Shown here piece by piece: positions 22,666 to 33,900 of a DNA stretch of 64,000 nucleotides (the stretch's first letter is position 1; every line of letters starts with the position of its first letter). Position numbers and translations under genes: made by a program. The DNA lies in the NCBI GenBank assembly GCA_030295235.1, contig AP026123.1, positions 496,001 through 560,000 on the forward strand, written 5' to 3'. The notes beneath the pieces were generated by a model. It made no database searches. It worked only from the letters and a program-made list of their open reading frames with translations, and was not told the DNA's origin. This stretch comes from Fistulifera solaris. Lineage: Eukaryota > Bacillariophyta > Bacillariophyceae > Naviculales > Stauroneidaceae.

Positions 22666-23727
22666 CTATCGTGACATTTGTCGCATGTTTTTGGAAAGCT
22701 TGAACTCGGGTCGTCCATTTAGGAGTGTCGTGACCATTTCACTTTTCGGTTCTTCGTTACAGGAACCCAAACGGATCGGTGTTTCCATTCCGTAGCCATC
22801 TTCCAGATAAGCAAAAATCTGCCAATCGTACGGATAGGCTTTGATCGCAACACACTCCTCTCCCCGGCAACTAAAACGAAGGCAAACGTAGGTTTCGTCG
22901 AAACCACGGTCAAAAATCACCTTTTGTGCTTTCTTCTTCGCCCCAGGAGCTAGTAAATTGATCCCCCAAGAGTCGATGTTTCTCCAGAAAGGGTTAATGA
23001 GCAAGAACAGGCGGTCTTTCATCTCTTGATCTATTGTTTCGATATCGTTGATGTACTTGACGTCCGCATTCGGGAAAACCAGCGCTTGAACGTCAAATTT
23101 GGCTCCTTCTTGGGCCTCCGCTGAATGCAAAGCAGAACCGTCAAAGTCCCATATATCTTGATTCTTGACCACTGGAGATAAAATTTGTTCGGACGATACA
23201 CGAATGCTTCGTAATAATTCACGAGCGAGCGGCTTTGCGGCTTCGCGGTACATTTGTTGCGCCCCTCCGGGCCATTGGTTGCTGCTGGTAAACGAGTCTT
23301 CCTCTTGCAGCAGAAAGAATCGTACGGTTTGCCGTGTGACGCCGTCTCGATAGGCTCTTTCCACAGCACGCGCTGCCTGAGCTACCATATCATCTCTCGT
23401 TACGGGAACTTCCACCATTCTTCCCCGATCCAGTGGTGCTTCGTTGGCTCGTCGGCTCTTTCGTTCTTCGGCGGCCTTCATTTCTCGGTCCTTTTTTTCC
23501 TTGGCTTCACTTTCAACCTCGTGTATTGTTTTTCCCTCCATGGCAGCAATCTCCGCTCGCAGTTGCGCCGCCTTGTCGCGCAGCGCTTGCGCCTCCACGG
23601 CGGCGTCATCCATGGTCGATGGTAGGGATGTCACAAAAGTCATTGCCGAACGAGGCGACGATATGAATGCGGAAATTTCTGTCGAATGGATAGCGAGGAA
23701 AGCGGCGAAATATTGTACAGATCTCAT
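22666..23727 (-). CDS. Plastid-targeted DUF1995 protein (LPA3-like)
   Basis: 353 aa. ATG at 23727 opens a signal peptide ending at an ASAF-like site (ISAF-ISS), the bipartite plastid signal of diatoms with Phe at +1. A Glu/Lys-rich coiled coil (about 45-95) follows. The DUF1995 domain starts at about 105 (VEVPVTRDDMVAQAARAVERAYRDGVTRQTVRFFL), with the conserved FPNADVKYINDIE and LLINPFWRNID further on and GYGMETPIRLG near the end. In plants, DUF1995 proteins include LPA3, which helps photosystem II accumulation; that role here is inference. The gene is intact and intronless. Confidence 0.8.
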   Translation of the reverse strand: MRSVQYFAAFLAIHSTEISAFISSPRSAMTFVTSLPSTMDDAAVEAQALRDKAAQLRAEIAAMEGKTIHEVESEAKEKKDREMKAAEERKSRRANEAPLDRGRMVEVPVTRDDMVAQAARAVERAYRDGVTRQTVRFFLLQEEDSFTSSNQWPGGAQQMYREAAKPLARELLRSIRVSSEQILSPVVKNQDIWDFDGSALHSAEAQEGAKFDVQALVFPNADVKYINDIETIDQEMKDRLFLLINPFWRNIDSWGINLLAPGAKKKAQKVIFDRGFDETYVCLRFSCRGEECVAIKAYPYDWQIFAYLEDGYGMETPIRLGSCNEEPKSEMVTTLLNGRPEFKLSKNMRQMSR

Positions 23728-24246
23728 TTTGCAAGTCTTCTTTCAAGTAAAATCCAATCTGTGCAGAAGGGAATTGTTGTGTTCTTTTCTTTGTCAATGT
23801 TTTTGTTGCTTGAGAAGAACAAAATGAAACTGAATCAGAAGAACGCCATGGCTGACCACGGCGAGTGACGACGTGACGACGTTACAAATGAGAAACGGGA
23901 AAGAATCAAGCTCGGGACTTAAACCACTGTAAAAGAAATAGAACATCTTCTTGTTTTATTGTATGAGAGCACACATGTTATCGGACCGTTGAAACTTCAC
24001 GTTTTCGCAAAACACTCTTTTGGTTTTGAAGAGAAACGGATGGGTGGAGGTTTTGATGAAAACGGATCGCCATGATTTATAATTGAAAACCTTCCTTGGT
24101 CGTTACGCTAACATTTTACGACTCAATTCGTCGATGGAGCTGTTTTCCTTTTGTTGTCATACATATCTGCGTGATTTGTTTTGTGCATATTGAGCGGCTT
24201 CATATTGCACGCAGAATTCATCTTCTTCATAAAAAAGTATCCAACC
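23728..24246. promoter_or_regulatory. Divergent promoter region, DUF1995 gene/SAP-like gene
   Basis: 519 bp between two divergently read genes. It must contain both promoters and 5' UTRs, but I see no specific element I can name. Confidence 0.35.
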
Positions 24247-25455
24247 ATGTCAAGCAGTCGAGAAGGCTTAGCCATTGTTGACGAGAAGCTCACCTATACC
24301 AACGTCGTTGAAGAGATCGATATAGAATCGGTTCTATCCGAATACGTCATGGCGGAGGATCTTGAAGCGATTCTGCCCTCCGAGCGCATTCCAACGGTAG
24401 TTACCAAGAGTTACGAAGGGGAAGTTGCCAAGGACGACGAAGAGCAAGTTCCCTTAAGCCCCATCGGATCGGATCTTTCCGTTCGTGCGGAAGAGCTCTC
24501 CGAGTCTATCTTAGAGAATCTACCTGTTTCTCCTTCATTGCGCGACGTTGACCAAGATCCCGAACAAGTCAACTGCGAAGATATTGACAGCGCTGCTTCA
24601 TCGGACCGCATCAATCAGAAAGTGCCAGAAGGAGCTGCGCCCGACCTGGGTGTCGATACCTCAAAATCTGATGTCAAACCGTCAACGAGTGTCATGTCAC
24701 GACTTGTTTCACTCTTTCGTCTTACCGTGTTGGCTCTGCTCGTTTTCTACGGCCTAAAGACAAGCGCACGCTGGTCATTGCCTTATCGCGACGCATCTAC
24801 GAAAGAAGAAGCAAGAACGATGAATGAAGGCGAACTTAATGGACAAGTCGTGATGAGTACTCTTGTGGTGGATAAAACTCCCAAATACGATGACTGGTCG
24901 CAAGATTATATGGAGCAATGGATGGGCATTGACGACAGAAACAACGCGCTTTCCATTCTTCCAACCGTCGATGATTCCAAACGCGGCTGGGGTACTTTCT
25001 TCGCACAGCTGCTAGGACTGACACTCTCTGTGTGCTCCGTGACAATGATGAAGGATGAGAATACGGGTGATGAAAAATTGGTTGATGAACTTGTTCACAA
25101 AAATCTCTCAAATTCGCGCTTGGATAGTATTTGCCATTTATTGGTCGATTGCAAGAAAAGCTTGCGTCGAAATGGGCGACGCAGTCGTAAGGAATCAGAT
25201 CTGAAGGGCTACGACACGGCCAAATACGAACGCTTATCGGTTGAAGATTTACAAAAGATTTTGACCTCATTCAATCAATCGACGAAGGGCAGCAAGCAGT
25301 GTCTTATCAAAGCGATTGTAACTGAATACGCTCGACAGCTCGCTCTCCTGACCAAGGCTGAGATAAAGGAGCTGGAGGAATTTCACGACATTCGCTCGGA
25401 TACGGTGCAGACGAAAGCAAAGATGATCAAAACTCTTGTCGAAGCGGCCTTCTAA
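24247..25455 (+). CDS. Single-pass membrane protein with C-terminal SAP-like motif
   Basis: 402 aa from the ATG at 24247; the frame is open back to a TTG at 24181. The first ~150 residues are acidic and Ser-rich. One clear membrane helix follows at about 152-173 (LVSLFRLTVLALLVFYGL), then a soluble region, and near residues 335-370 a SAP-like helix pair (YERLSVEDLQKIL...GSKQCLIKAIV). SAP motifs bind DNA or RNA, and SAP/HeH-type motifs with a membrane span occur in inner-nuclear-membrane proteins. A nuclear-envelope tether is therefore possible, but that is inference from one weak motif. No enzymatic domain is recognised. Confidence 0.6.
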   Translation: MSSSREGLAIVDEKLTYTNVVEEIDIESVLSEYVMAEDLEAILPSERIPTVVTKSYEGEVAKDDEEQVPLSPIGSDLSVRAEELSESILENLPVSPSLRDVDQDPEQVNCEDIDSAASSDRINQKVPEGAAPDLGVDTSKSDVKPSTSVMSRLVSLFRLTVLALLVFYGLKTSARWSLPYRDASTKEEARTMNEGELNGQVVMSTLVVDKTPKYDDWSQDYMEQWMGIDDRNNALSILPTVDDSKRGWGTFFAQLLGLTLSVCSVTMMKDENTGDEKLVDELVHKNLSNSRLDSICHLLVDCKKSLRRNGRRSRKESDLKGYDTAKYERLSVEDLQKILTSFNQSTKGSKQCLIKAIVTEYARQLALLTKAEIKELEEFHDIRSDTVQTKAKMIKTLVEAAF

Positions 25456-25514
25456 TTATCTATGTTAAATGAAAACATATAATTAGTATAATCAGAAATA
25501 TCTATTAACGTTAC

Positions 25515-28046
25515 TCAGCTAGTTGCACTGATCGTGACTGGTTCGTTCGAGCGTCGGTCTCTTTGTCTATTTCTTCGCATCACGTGATGATACAAGTAGA
25601 CCAGACTTTGCGGAGTCATGCCGCTAATTTGCGACGCCTCATGAAACGTGCTTGGTCTGATTCTCGTAAGCTTCTCAAGTTCCTCGTTGCTTAGTGTGGG
25701 CAGATTATTATGATCATAAACGACATCCGGAGGTATTCGTAAACCCTGAGCTCGCCTCCAGCTATCCATATCTTTGTATTGCCGACGCACGTATGACTTA
25801 TACTTCACTGATGCTTCGACGGTGTCATATACCGATAATGGGCATTTCACAAACGCTATCTCGTCAGATGAAGTCTCGGAGGATTCCTTGCGAACATCCA
25901 TCATGATGTTTTCTACATCGTTGAGTGTTACATGGGGCATAATAAGAATTTCCTCGGCGGTCTTTTTCTGCCCTTGCTTCCGACTTACTTGCGCTCCGCC
26001 CATGAGATCATTGCCACCGCGAGCTGACCATTCTGTGACCTTCAAGTCAAACTTCTGTAATTGTTCGATACGATCCCCAATAAGCATTTCACGGGCGTCA
26101 AGAGCAGAGATGCGCTCTTCGTCTTGGACTAAGCCAAAGTCTATTCCCTTCCGAGTCAGCCGCAAGTCCGCGTTGTCAGCTCTCAAACTGATACGATATT
26201 CTGCTCGCGAAGTAAACATACGGTATGGCTCCAGTGTTCCTCGAGTGACCAAATCGTCGATTAAAACGCCAATATATCCCTCATCGCGACCAATGATGAG
26301 CGGTGAAGGAGCCTTTTCGCCAGAACTTGCTGCCACAGCTGCTCGACCGGCATTTGCTCCGGCAATGATCCCTTGTGCGGCAGCTTCTTCGTATCCTGTC
26401 GTTCCGCAAATCTGCCCCGCGAGAAACAGCCCCCTATACTTTTTGTCTCGAGCGTGTGTGTTAATGCCTGAGGGTTGACAAAATCATACTCCACGTCATA
26501 GCCAGGACGAACAATGTCAACGGCTCCAAGTCCCTTCATACTCCGAATAATTTTTAACTGGATTTCTTCGGGAAAAGGTCTGCACATTCATTCAAACGGT
26601 GAGAGGTTTAGCGCAAAGGGTTTTAATTTGTCAGGAATTGACGTACCCACTCATTCCATTCGGGTAAACAATATTCGTATTGAGACCTTCTGGCTCTAAA
26701 AGCAATTATGACCCGTTCTATCGGGAAACCGTTGTACTTTCTTGTAAAGAGATGGACAATATCGTGGGCCGTTTCCCTTACCGTCCAAGCCGTCGTAGAT
26801 GGGAAGTGTGTGCTCATACTTCATTACAAGCTCATGCGTCTTTTCGTTTGTTGCTGTCTGATAACAGTCAATCAAAGTACCCGCTGTGACCATGGGAGGC
26901 TGCTCTTCGTTGAACTGACGAACGTGTGAAAACGGTTGCGCCGGGACTTCCGATGGTTGGATCGTACAGGCATCCCAGTCGATCGAACTCCCGTCGATGC
27001 GAGGTGGAGTGCCCGTCTTTAAACGGCTAAGTGGAAAATTGAAACGAGCCAATGTCTGTGCCAATCCTACCGAAGGAGGCTCCACCAGTTCGGAATCTCG
27101 TAGATGTCGTCCACCAGCATAACGGTCGTGACCGATCATCAATACACCGCGGAGGAACGTCCCTGTAGTAATGACTACAGCCCTAGCTTGAATTTCGTGT
27201 CGTGTCGCAGGTTGATTTTCGCTCTCTGTTGTCTCGACAACGACTCCACGAATTCGTGCGTTTCGAGAGGCGGATGTGGCAGATTGCATCATTTTGTCCA
27301 TTTCGGGTCGTCGGTCATCACTTTGCGAATTTATCCCCAATAAGCCTGTCCCAGAGACACGAATTGTATTCTCCACCGACATGGGTGCCAGCGATTCAAT
27401 AGGAGAAGTCGATTCATCTAAAAGTAAATCTTGAACGCTGGCTTCAAAAAGATGTAAATTGGGATAGGACTTCAAGGTCGCTTGCATCGACGCCTTGTAT
27501 AGATCACGATCCATCTGAGCTCGTGGTCCGCGCACGGCCGGTCCCTTACTACGATTGAGAACACGAAAATGAATCCCCGCCTCATCTGCCACTGTACCGA
27601 TCAATCCGTCGAGTGCGTCAATTTCTCGAACTAGATGGCCCTTCCCGATGCCCCCCGATGGAAGGGTTGCACGAGAGTTCACCGATCGTGTCGAGACGTT
27701 GCGTCACGAGGGCCGTTTTCGCTCCCGTTCGTGCCGCAGCGGCAGCTGTATCGCATCCTGCGTGACCCCCTCCTACTACAATGACATCGTATTCTTGATT
27801 CAACAGCGCATTTTGATTGTTGAGAGAGGAGGAGATCTCACGGTGTTTCGGAAAGAGAGGGGCGCCGGACGAAACGAGAAACTTTTTACAGAGTTGACTC
27901 TGAACAGCAGAGTTCGGCTCATTAACATGATGAGCGATGAGAGAGCGATATTCATATTCAGGATCTTCGACGGCTGGGTTGCATGGCCCACTGCCAGCAT
28001 CGTCTTTGCTCTCTAATGTTGTTGCTTCTTTCGTTATATTTTTCAT
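25515..28046 (-). CDS. MTO1: tRNA uridine-34 carboxymethylaminomethyl modification enzyme (MnmG/MTO1)
   Basis: An FAD/NADH-dependent enzyme that, with MnmE/GTPBP3, modifies U34 of organellar tRNAs. ATG at 28046. The dinucleotide motif [22 protein letters not shown] lies at about residues 80-105, followed by SCNPSIGG and [13 protein letters not shown]. Later signatures are [49 protein letters not shown] and the C-terminal [22 protein letters not shown]. An intron is inferred at 26580-26646 (67 bp, GTACGT/GTGCAG). Three frame breaks occur in homopolymers: C6 at 27651-27656 (one extra base), AAAA at 26698-26701 and T5 at 26440-26444 (each one base short). Corrected length is 821 aa. A nuclear-encoded organelle enzyme is expected; the N-terminus does not clearly show whether it goes to mitochondrion or plastid. 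Confidence 0.92.
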
Positions 28047-28082
28047 GGTCGCCACAGAAAGATTGTTGATGTGGAAGGATAA

Positions 28083-28346
28083 CGCACCGACGGCTAGACG
28101 TGTACCGGTACGTTGGTTTATATTTAAAGAGTAAAAAAAGTAATCTACTTTTATCAATACTGTAGAATCCCACTAGGACGCCACTGATTAACAAGTAAGG
28201 TTAAACCTTACAAGCAAACTGCCGCACCGACGGCTAGACCTGTACCGGTACGTTGGTTTGTATATTTAAAGAGTAAAAAAAGTGATCTACTACTATCAAT
28301 ATTGTAGAATCCCACTAGGTCGCTACTGAGTAACAAGTAAGGTTAC
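28083..28346. repeat. 140-bp tandem duplication
   Basis: Two copies, starting at 28083 and 28223, each opening CGCACCGACGGCTAGAC and containing the perfect palindrome GTACCGGTAC, an AGAGTAAAAAAAGT stretch and GTAGAATCCCACTAGG. They end in ACAAGTAAGGTTA. The first copy starts 36 bp upstream of the MnmG ATG, so the pair forms its proximal upstream region. Confidence 0.85.
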
Positions 28347-28485
28347 AGCGCAGCAGACTGCCATTGCTCCATTTTGCCCATTTTGCTACAAAGTATGCAC
28401 AAAGCACAACGAGCAACAAAGACAGGGAAACATATGTGTTGAATATTACCAAAAATTGATAGTTCGTTACAATGAATCATAAAAT

Positions 28486-29121
28486 TCAATCAAACTGGTG
28501 AGGAATAGTGAAATTCGCAGCAGAATCCTGTAGCGATAGATCGCTCGTCAAAGACTCAATCGAACCTGGGCGACCGTCATACCAATGAAAGGCCATGCTG
28601 CGTGATTTCGGTATGACAAAGGAATTGCGTCGTTGATATCTCACTCCAAGAGGAGGAAGACACGGGTCATCATTCTTGAGGGGACCCACGGTTCGAGCGC
28701 GCTTGGTGGCCGGAAAAGTGAGATCACTTTGCACCAAATCATGGTTCTTGTGAAAGGACGAAGCCGATAATAAACGGGCGAACCGAGCGGCCTCGTCTAA
28801 TATGAGACTTGTCGAGGCGCAGTGATCTTCCGAGTCGAGCGCTTTGTGACTACGCTTTGCTGGACGGCGACGAAACTCGGCGAGCTTGGGAGTGTTATTT
28901 GCGAGGCCGAGAAAATTGGCCAAGGCAATGTCACCGTGCGTCTTCGGATGATTCATCTTCGTTACGGGAGATTCCTTTGCATCCGCTGTTTCCTCGAGCA
29001 TGTCCTTGACCTGCGAGAGCTTGAGGGGATACGGATGAAACAATTTGACGTCGGGAGAGCAACCAACTTGGCATGCGTTCAACTCGTTTGGAGTGATGAG
29101 TGATTGGGCTTGACTGGTCAT
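28486..29121 (-). CDS. Unrecognised polar protein with basic RRNS motif
   Basis: 211 aa from the ATG at 29121, intact. No known domain. It contains a basic AEFRRRPAKRSHK stretch near residue 85, a helical LDEAARFARLLSASSF segment, a KRAR nuclear-localisation-like motif, and GVRYQRRNSFVIPKSR near residue 165, an AGC-kinase-type phosphorylation context. The combination of a basic run, RYQRRNS and a short acidic Ser-rich tail recalls the 183-aa protein at 20703-21254, suggesting one loosely conserved family. A nuclear regulatory role is a guess. Confidence 0.6.
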   Translation of the reverse strand: MTSQAQSLITPNELNACQVGCSPDVKLFHPYPLKLSQVKDMLEETADAKESPVTKMNHPKTHGDIALANFLGLANNTPKLAEFRRRPAKRSHKALDSEDHCASTSLILDEAARFARLLSASSFHKNHDLVQSDLTFPATKRARTVGPLKNDDPCLPPLGVRYQRRNSFVIPKSRSMAFHWYDGRPGSIESLTSDLSLQDSAANFTIPHQFD

Positions 29122-30072
29122 TGTTTCCTATGATAAAGATTGCGTGGTAGTCGAGAAAACTGGCTTTCAAAAATATTTGAAATTTTGTGAGAACAAACAA
29201 TGTGTTGCTGGTCTTTGAGAAGAGGACGAGTGGGTCACTCACTTGCGTAAAGAGACTGGAAGATAGTCCGCCAGAGCAGGTTACAGAGAATGGAGCAAAG
29301 AACAGATTCAGTTAAGTGGAAACGGCAAGGACTTTTTCCTCTTTCTTCCTTCGCAGGACTGCTACGACTGTGTGTCAAAGATGTGATGACGGGAAACACG
29401 TAAAAACGCCTCGCCACTTGGCATTCCGCGCTCCGAGAGAATGCTGAGTCTTTCTAGAACTCGTTTACATTCGACATGGAGAGTCGGATGACGACATTAA
29501 ACTTGGGGTCTTGCTCCCGTTTGTCAGTGATCACTGGTAAAGGTTAAAGTGGTAGTTCTTCGCTATTTTGTTAATGCTCGCTTGTTCGTCAAGCACCAGC
29601 ATTGACTCGGTCACTTGCGTGTCTCCACAGGTGACATCTTAGTTCTGCGTCTTGATTTGTTAGTCGAGAGACGAGCGACCTACTCTTTTCTTCTTCTGGT
29701 ACAGTATTAACATCGGAGTTAATAAAAGCTTTTTGCAACTTCATTGTCTCTATACTGTCTCTATAGCGGTCTCTTGAGACTTTAGAGATAGCTGTTTGTG
29801 GTGATTCTGCGGAGTATTTGTTTGCGCTTTCACCTAAACAGTTTGAAAGTCTCACCGGTATACGCTGGATGGTTTTCCTGCGCTCAGTCACCAAGCAGTC
29901 ACGATCGCAGTGGATCATGAATGAAAATGTGAGTCAGTCACATCAAAAATCAAAACGCATAAAAAAAAACTATCGATCAAACATCGTCTGCTATTTCTAT
30001 GATGACCACGTCATGGCCCACAATGGGTGCTTTGCGCTGACTTGTGATAACAACTGCGATTCCCGATTAATA
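29122..30072. other. Divergent intergenic region upstream of the SDR gene
   Basis: About 950 bp. A perfect 12-bp palindrome CAGTGATCACTG sits near 29,525. No supported gene was found; frames on both strands are short and featureless. Confidence 0.35.
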
Positions 30073-30989
30073 ATGCCGGACCTGCGTCTTTCCCTGCTGC
30101 ATGTGTTCACAATGATTACGCTATTCAATCCGCTTGTTGTCTTTTCGATGAAGACATCGGCAGGCTTCCGACGAACTGCACTTCGCGCATCCTTTTCGGC
30201 AGAAACTACAGTCAGTAACAAAAAGAAGCTTCTTGTTTTGGGGGTACAGGGTTTCTAGGCCAGAATGTATGTGAACAAGCATTGCAGGCAGGTTACGATG
30301 TTGTGAGTCTTTCCCGACGTGGTCTTCCTCCGTCGGGGGGAGTATCAAACGTCGACTATCGACAAGGCGATGCACGCTTGAAAGCTTCGGTTGCGAATAT
30401 TTTCGGTGAAAGCTCTAATTTTGCAGGAGTTGTTCACTGTATCGGTTTGTTGTTTGATGATCAGTCGGGTTTGGGCTCTTTGAATGTCTACGTTTCGGGC
30501 TCTGGATCACTTCCAGACGCGGCGTCCACGTATGAAACTATTACACGGCAGACCGCATTTAACGCGATCGAAGTAGCGACGGAATACGCCAACAAGAATG
30601 CGCTACAACAATTTCCTTTTTGTTTCACATCGGCCGCCGAAGCGGGGTGGCCCGATGTGGCTGGAGGAGATCTTATCGAAAACTATCTTGCGCCAGACTT
30701 TTTGAAAAGATATCTAGTGGCAAAGCGTGCGGTAGAAGCAAAGTTGCTTTCGAGTGAACCTACTTTGCGTCCGATTATCGTGCGACCGTCTCTGATTTAT
30801 AGCATGGATCGACCTTTGAGTTTCCCTCCCGTCGGTGCTTTCTTTGTGGGCAACAAAGTCGGTCTTCCCTTCGTCGATCGACCAGTCACGGTGCAAAATT
30901 TATCAAATGCTATGGTGAAGGCTATAGCAAGAGACGATGTAAAAGGCTTGCTGCGCTACCAACAAATCGATGATATCAGTAGTTCTTAA
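30073..30989 (+). CDS. NAD(P)-binding atypical SDR (NDUFA9/Ycf39/Coq11-like), probably plastid
   Basis: 305 aa after correction. ATG at 30073 begins a signal-like hydrophobic stretch followed by an Arg/Ser-rich segment (SAGF-RRTALRA), compatible with a bipartite plastid signal. The Rossmann motif GVQGFLGQN is split by a one-base loss at 30249-30255 (GGGTTTC); restoring it links the N-terminus to the catalytic part. Other SDR features are GDAR after the second strand, VVHCIGLLFD, a Ser-containing FTSAAEAGW strand, YLVAKRAVEAKLL (YxxxK-like) and RPSLIYSMDRP. Relatives act as complex I accessory subunits, ubiquinone-synthesis factors or PSII-assembly factors; the sequence alone does not choose among them. 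It converges on the exportin gene, and the two coding ends overlap by 14 bp. Confidence 0.75.
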
Positions 30990-33900
30990 CCCATCGGCAA
31001 ATGACAGTAACTAGCTTCATTATTATTTCGTTTCTTGCAAATTTTATTCTATAGCTATAATACACCGGGGTTATATAATCCGTCGTGTTGAGACGCGGCC
31101 CTTTGGTTGGCTTTTGCGCATCTGAATACGTCACAAGCTTTTCAGGGAGATTCGGTATGGTCGGTGTTCTGGTCTTCAGATGAAGAAGCGACTCGTCCTT
31201 TCCTGCGCGGTCGAACATCCCCGCTGCTGCACCCCAGTTCACCGAGTTTGCATTAGCGTCACTAAGAGAATCGGCTATCATTCGAAGTAATTCTCGAACG
31301 AATTCTTTTGGTCCTTCGCAGACCTCTTTGTCGACATGTTTTGTTCGAACTCTGTGATAACACCAGGCGAGACTCCTGGTAAACATGACAGTATCTGTCT
31401 AGGAAGAGCACACGGGGTTACTTGAATGCCACCGCCATGTAGGGGGTCGTCTACTGTTTTCGCTTGTTCAAAAGTCGAGGGACCGGACATGTTCTGTTGT
31501 AGAGCGGGTCCCTGACCTCCAAACTGCAACGTCTGTCCCAATACCATCCTGCAGTAAATATCACGGATGACATTCATCATGTCCCATTCGATCCCAACCA
31601 TCCATTTGGGCTCCGTTACAACGTTCTTCACCGCTTGCGAAAACATTTGTTGGCCAAGAAGTTGCACATAGTGAGGAGACCAAGCTGTGGCTTCTAAAAT
31701 CCGATGACATATTTTAGTGACCCTTCGACAGGTATAAGCATCAGGATATCCAAGACACTGGATTATTGACAACGTCAAATTATTAGCGATAGGCTCACTT
31801 TCAAGAAACAAAAAGTGACAAAGGCCTTTGATGCGCCGAAGCTTTCTGGCGTCTTCATAAACTTCGTGCTCGGTCCTCGTCGTCCCATTCGCGTTTACCG
31901 TATCCACATTCTGTGGGCTGGTATCAGATTTTTTACTTGACTGTTCTTCCCTGGCCAAATTAGCAAGCACAAGAGCCCAGTCGCCCTTTAAGGCCAACGC
32001 CACCTGCATAACATCACTAAATGTCCTACTTAGCTCCACGACGCTTTTTTTCTACCGCTGCCTCGGATGTCACACCATCGAGCTCGCCCACAAACAACCC
32101 CGCGTGCCCATAATACCAAGTGTACCAAATCTCGCTATCTTGAGAAGCAAGTACAGCTGCGCGATCGCAATCCGGTGTAGAAAGGGCTTTCCTTGGAGAC
32201 AGTGAGTCTCCGACAGCGTTACTCGCATTCGCATTCAAAATTGGATCCCATGTTTTTTCAAGCCGAAATCGAATATGGTCGAAAATAGGACTCATAATGG
32301 GTTCGATATGGGTCTTGTATAGTGTAGAAGGGGTGCAAGTGAGGATAAAAGTGACGACGTGTTTCATGAATTGGTTGAAATGTCTGTGTTCCATCGATCG
32401 AAGCGAAGATGGCTCGGTCAAGAGTGTGACGAGCCGTGGATATAGATGAGATATTTCCGGTGCAAAAAGTACTTTTTGGGTGCAAAGGAGTCCTAGTAAC
32501 TGGAAGCATGTGTTTCGAAGTTCATTAAGCCAGCCACTCCATTTGGGTACCAAGTTAACATCGCGTCGACTTGCACCTGTAACAACGCTTCCAGCGGTCC
32601 CACCCTCTCCAAATACCCCACCTGATTGAGCGTCGTGGTTCTTCGATAAGAATGCCTCATCCTCTGATATGGCAAAAAGATACCTTTGGTAGGGATTCCT
32701 AAGAAGAACGCTTTGCTGTTCCGGTCTCCAGACTGCAAGAATCACTTGGTAGATTTGAAGAAGCACCGGTAGAATACGTGGCCATAACGGCACAAAAGGG
32801 TCATCAACAGCAAGATCGTTGATACTCATAGGTCCCTCATCCCGAAATGTGAATTCAGAATACGTACTTATGTTCATAATAGATCCGTCGATGGGATTGA
32901 GCTGTGATCGTTTCTTGCGTGTCGCCTCTTGGCAGCGTTTTCCAACGGACAAAAGCTGGTTTAAAGGGGTAAACACTCGGTAATAGTTTTGAGTGATTCT
33001 TTGAACAGTTCCCGGATCTGTCGCTGCTGCTGGGTTGCTGGCTATATCTGCGACTCCCAAACATTCTAGTAAATAGGGCACAGAAGAAACCCATCGCTGG
33101 ATATCAGGAGCTTCAAGTGACTCAATTGCTGTTGAAAGGACTCCTCCTATGAAGTTTGACCGAGCCCGATGATCGTCGACAGCTGTCGCAACGCATGAAA
33201 GAAATTCGAAAAGATGAGTTTGATTCAGTGGAATGAGTCCGTCCATTGTTAAAAGTGAGCTTGTCGCATTACTCAGCTGCGCTAACCAAGGCACAAGGTG
33301 CTGAGGGACAACTTTAGCAATGGAAACAAGTGCTGATCCGCTCCTTTTCTTCAATCCAGTAGTTTCTGGACTTAGCCCTTTGCCGGGTTGAACATCGGTC
33401 CCGGTCCATTCATCTTTCAGTCCCAAGTAGCCAATTAATGATTCAACAGCCTGAAGTAATGTTGACGGATCATATTTCCACACAAACCTGAGTGGCTCCA
33501 ACAGGTACGTCCTTCGGAACCGAAGCCACAAATGAGCTGGGTTCCAGGTGACTACGCTGTGGGCAAGTTCAGCCAATGCTGCCTTTGTGCCCGCCCTAAG
33601 CTCCAATCGTGTTTTATGATCTTTTGATTTAAACTCTGTTTCGCGTTATCATCCATGGACCATGAAGGTAGGCCACTTAAAAAGTTTTCCATAGGCAACG
33701 CAATACCTTCGAATTGTATAACTGCGTCACTAAGTTGAGTCACCTGTCCGTTGGAAGCGTCCAAAAAGTTCAAAGGTTCTCCATTGGCGTGACTCTGAAG
33801 GAGCGACTTCATTCTCGCCGCCAGCGATTGAGCAACTATACAGGGTTCAACAGCCCCCGCGTGTTTGAAGACTGCGCTTGCCCGCGATCGGAAGTCGGAG

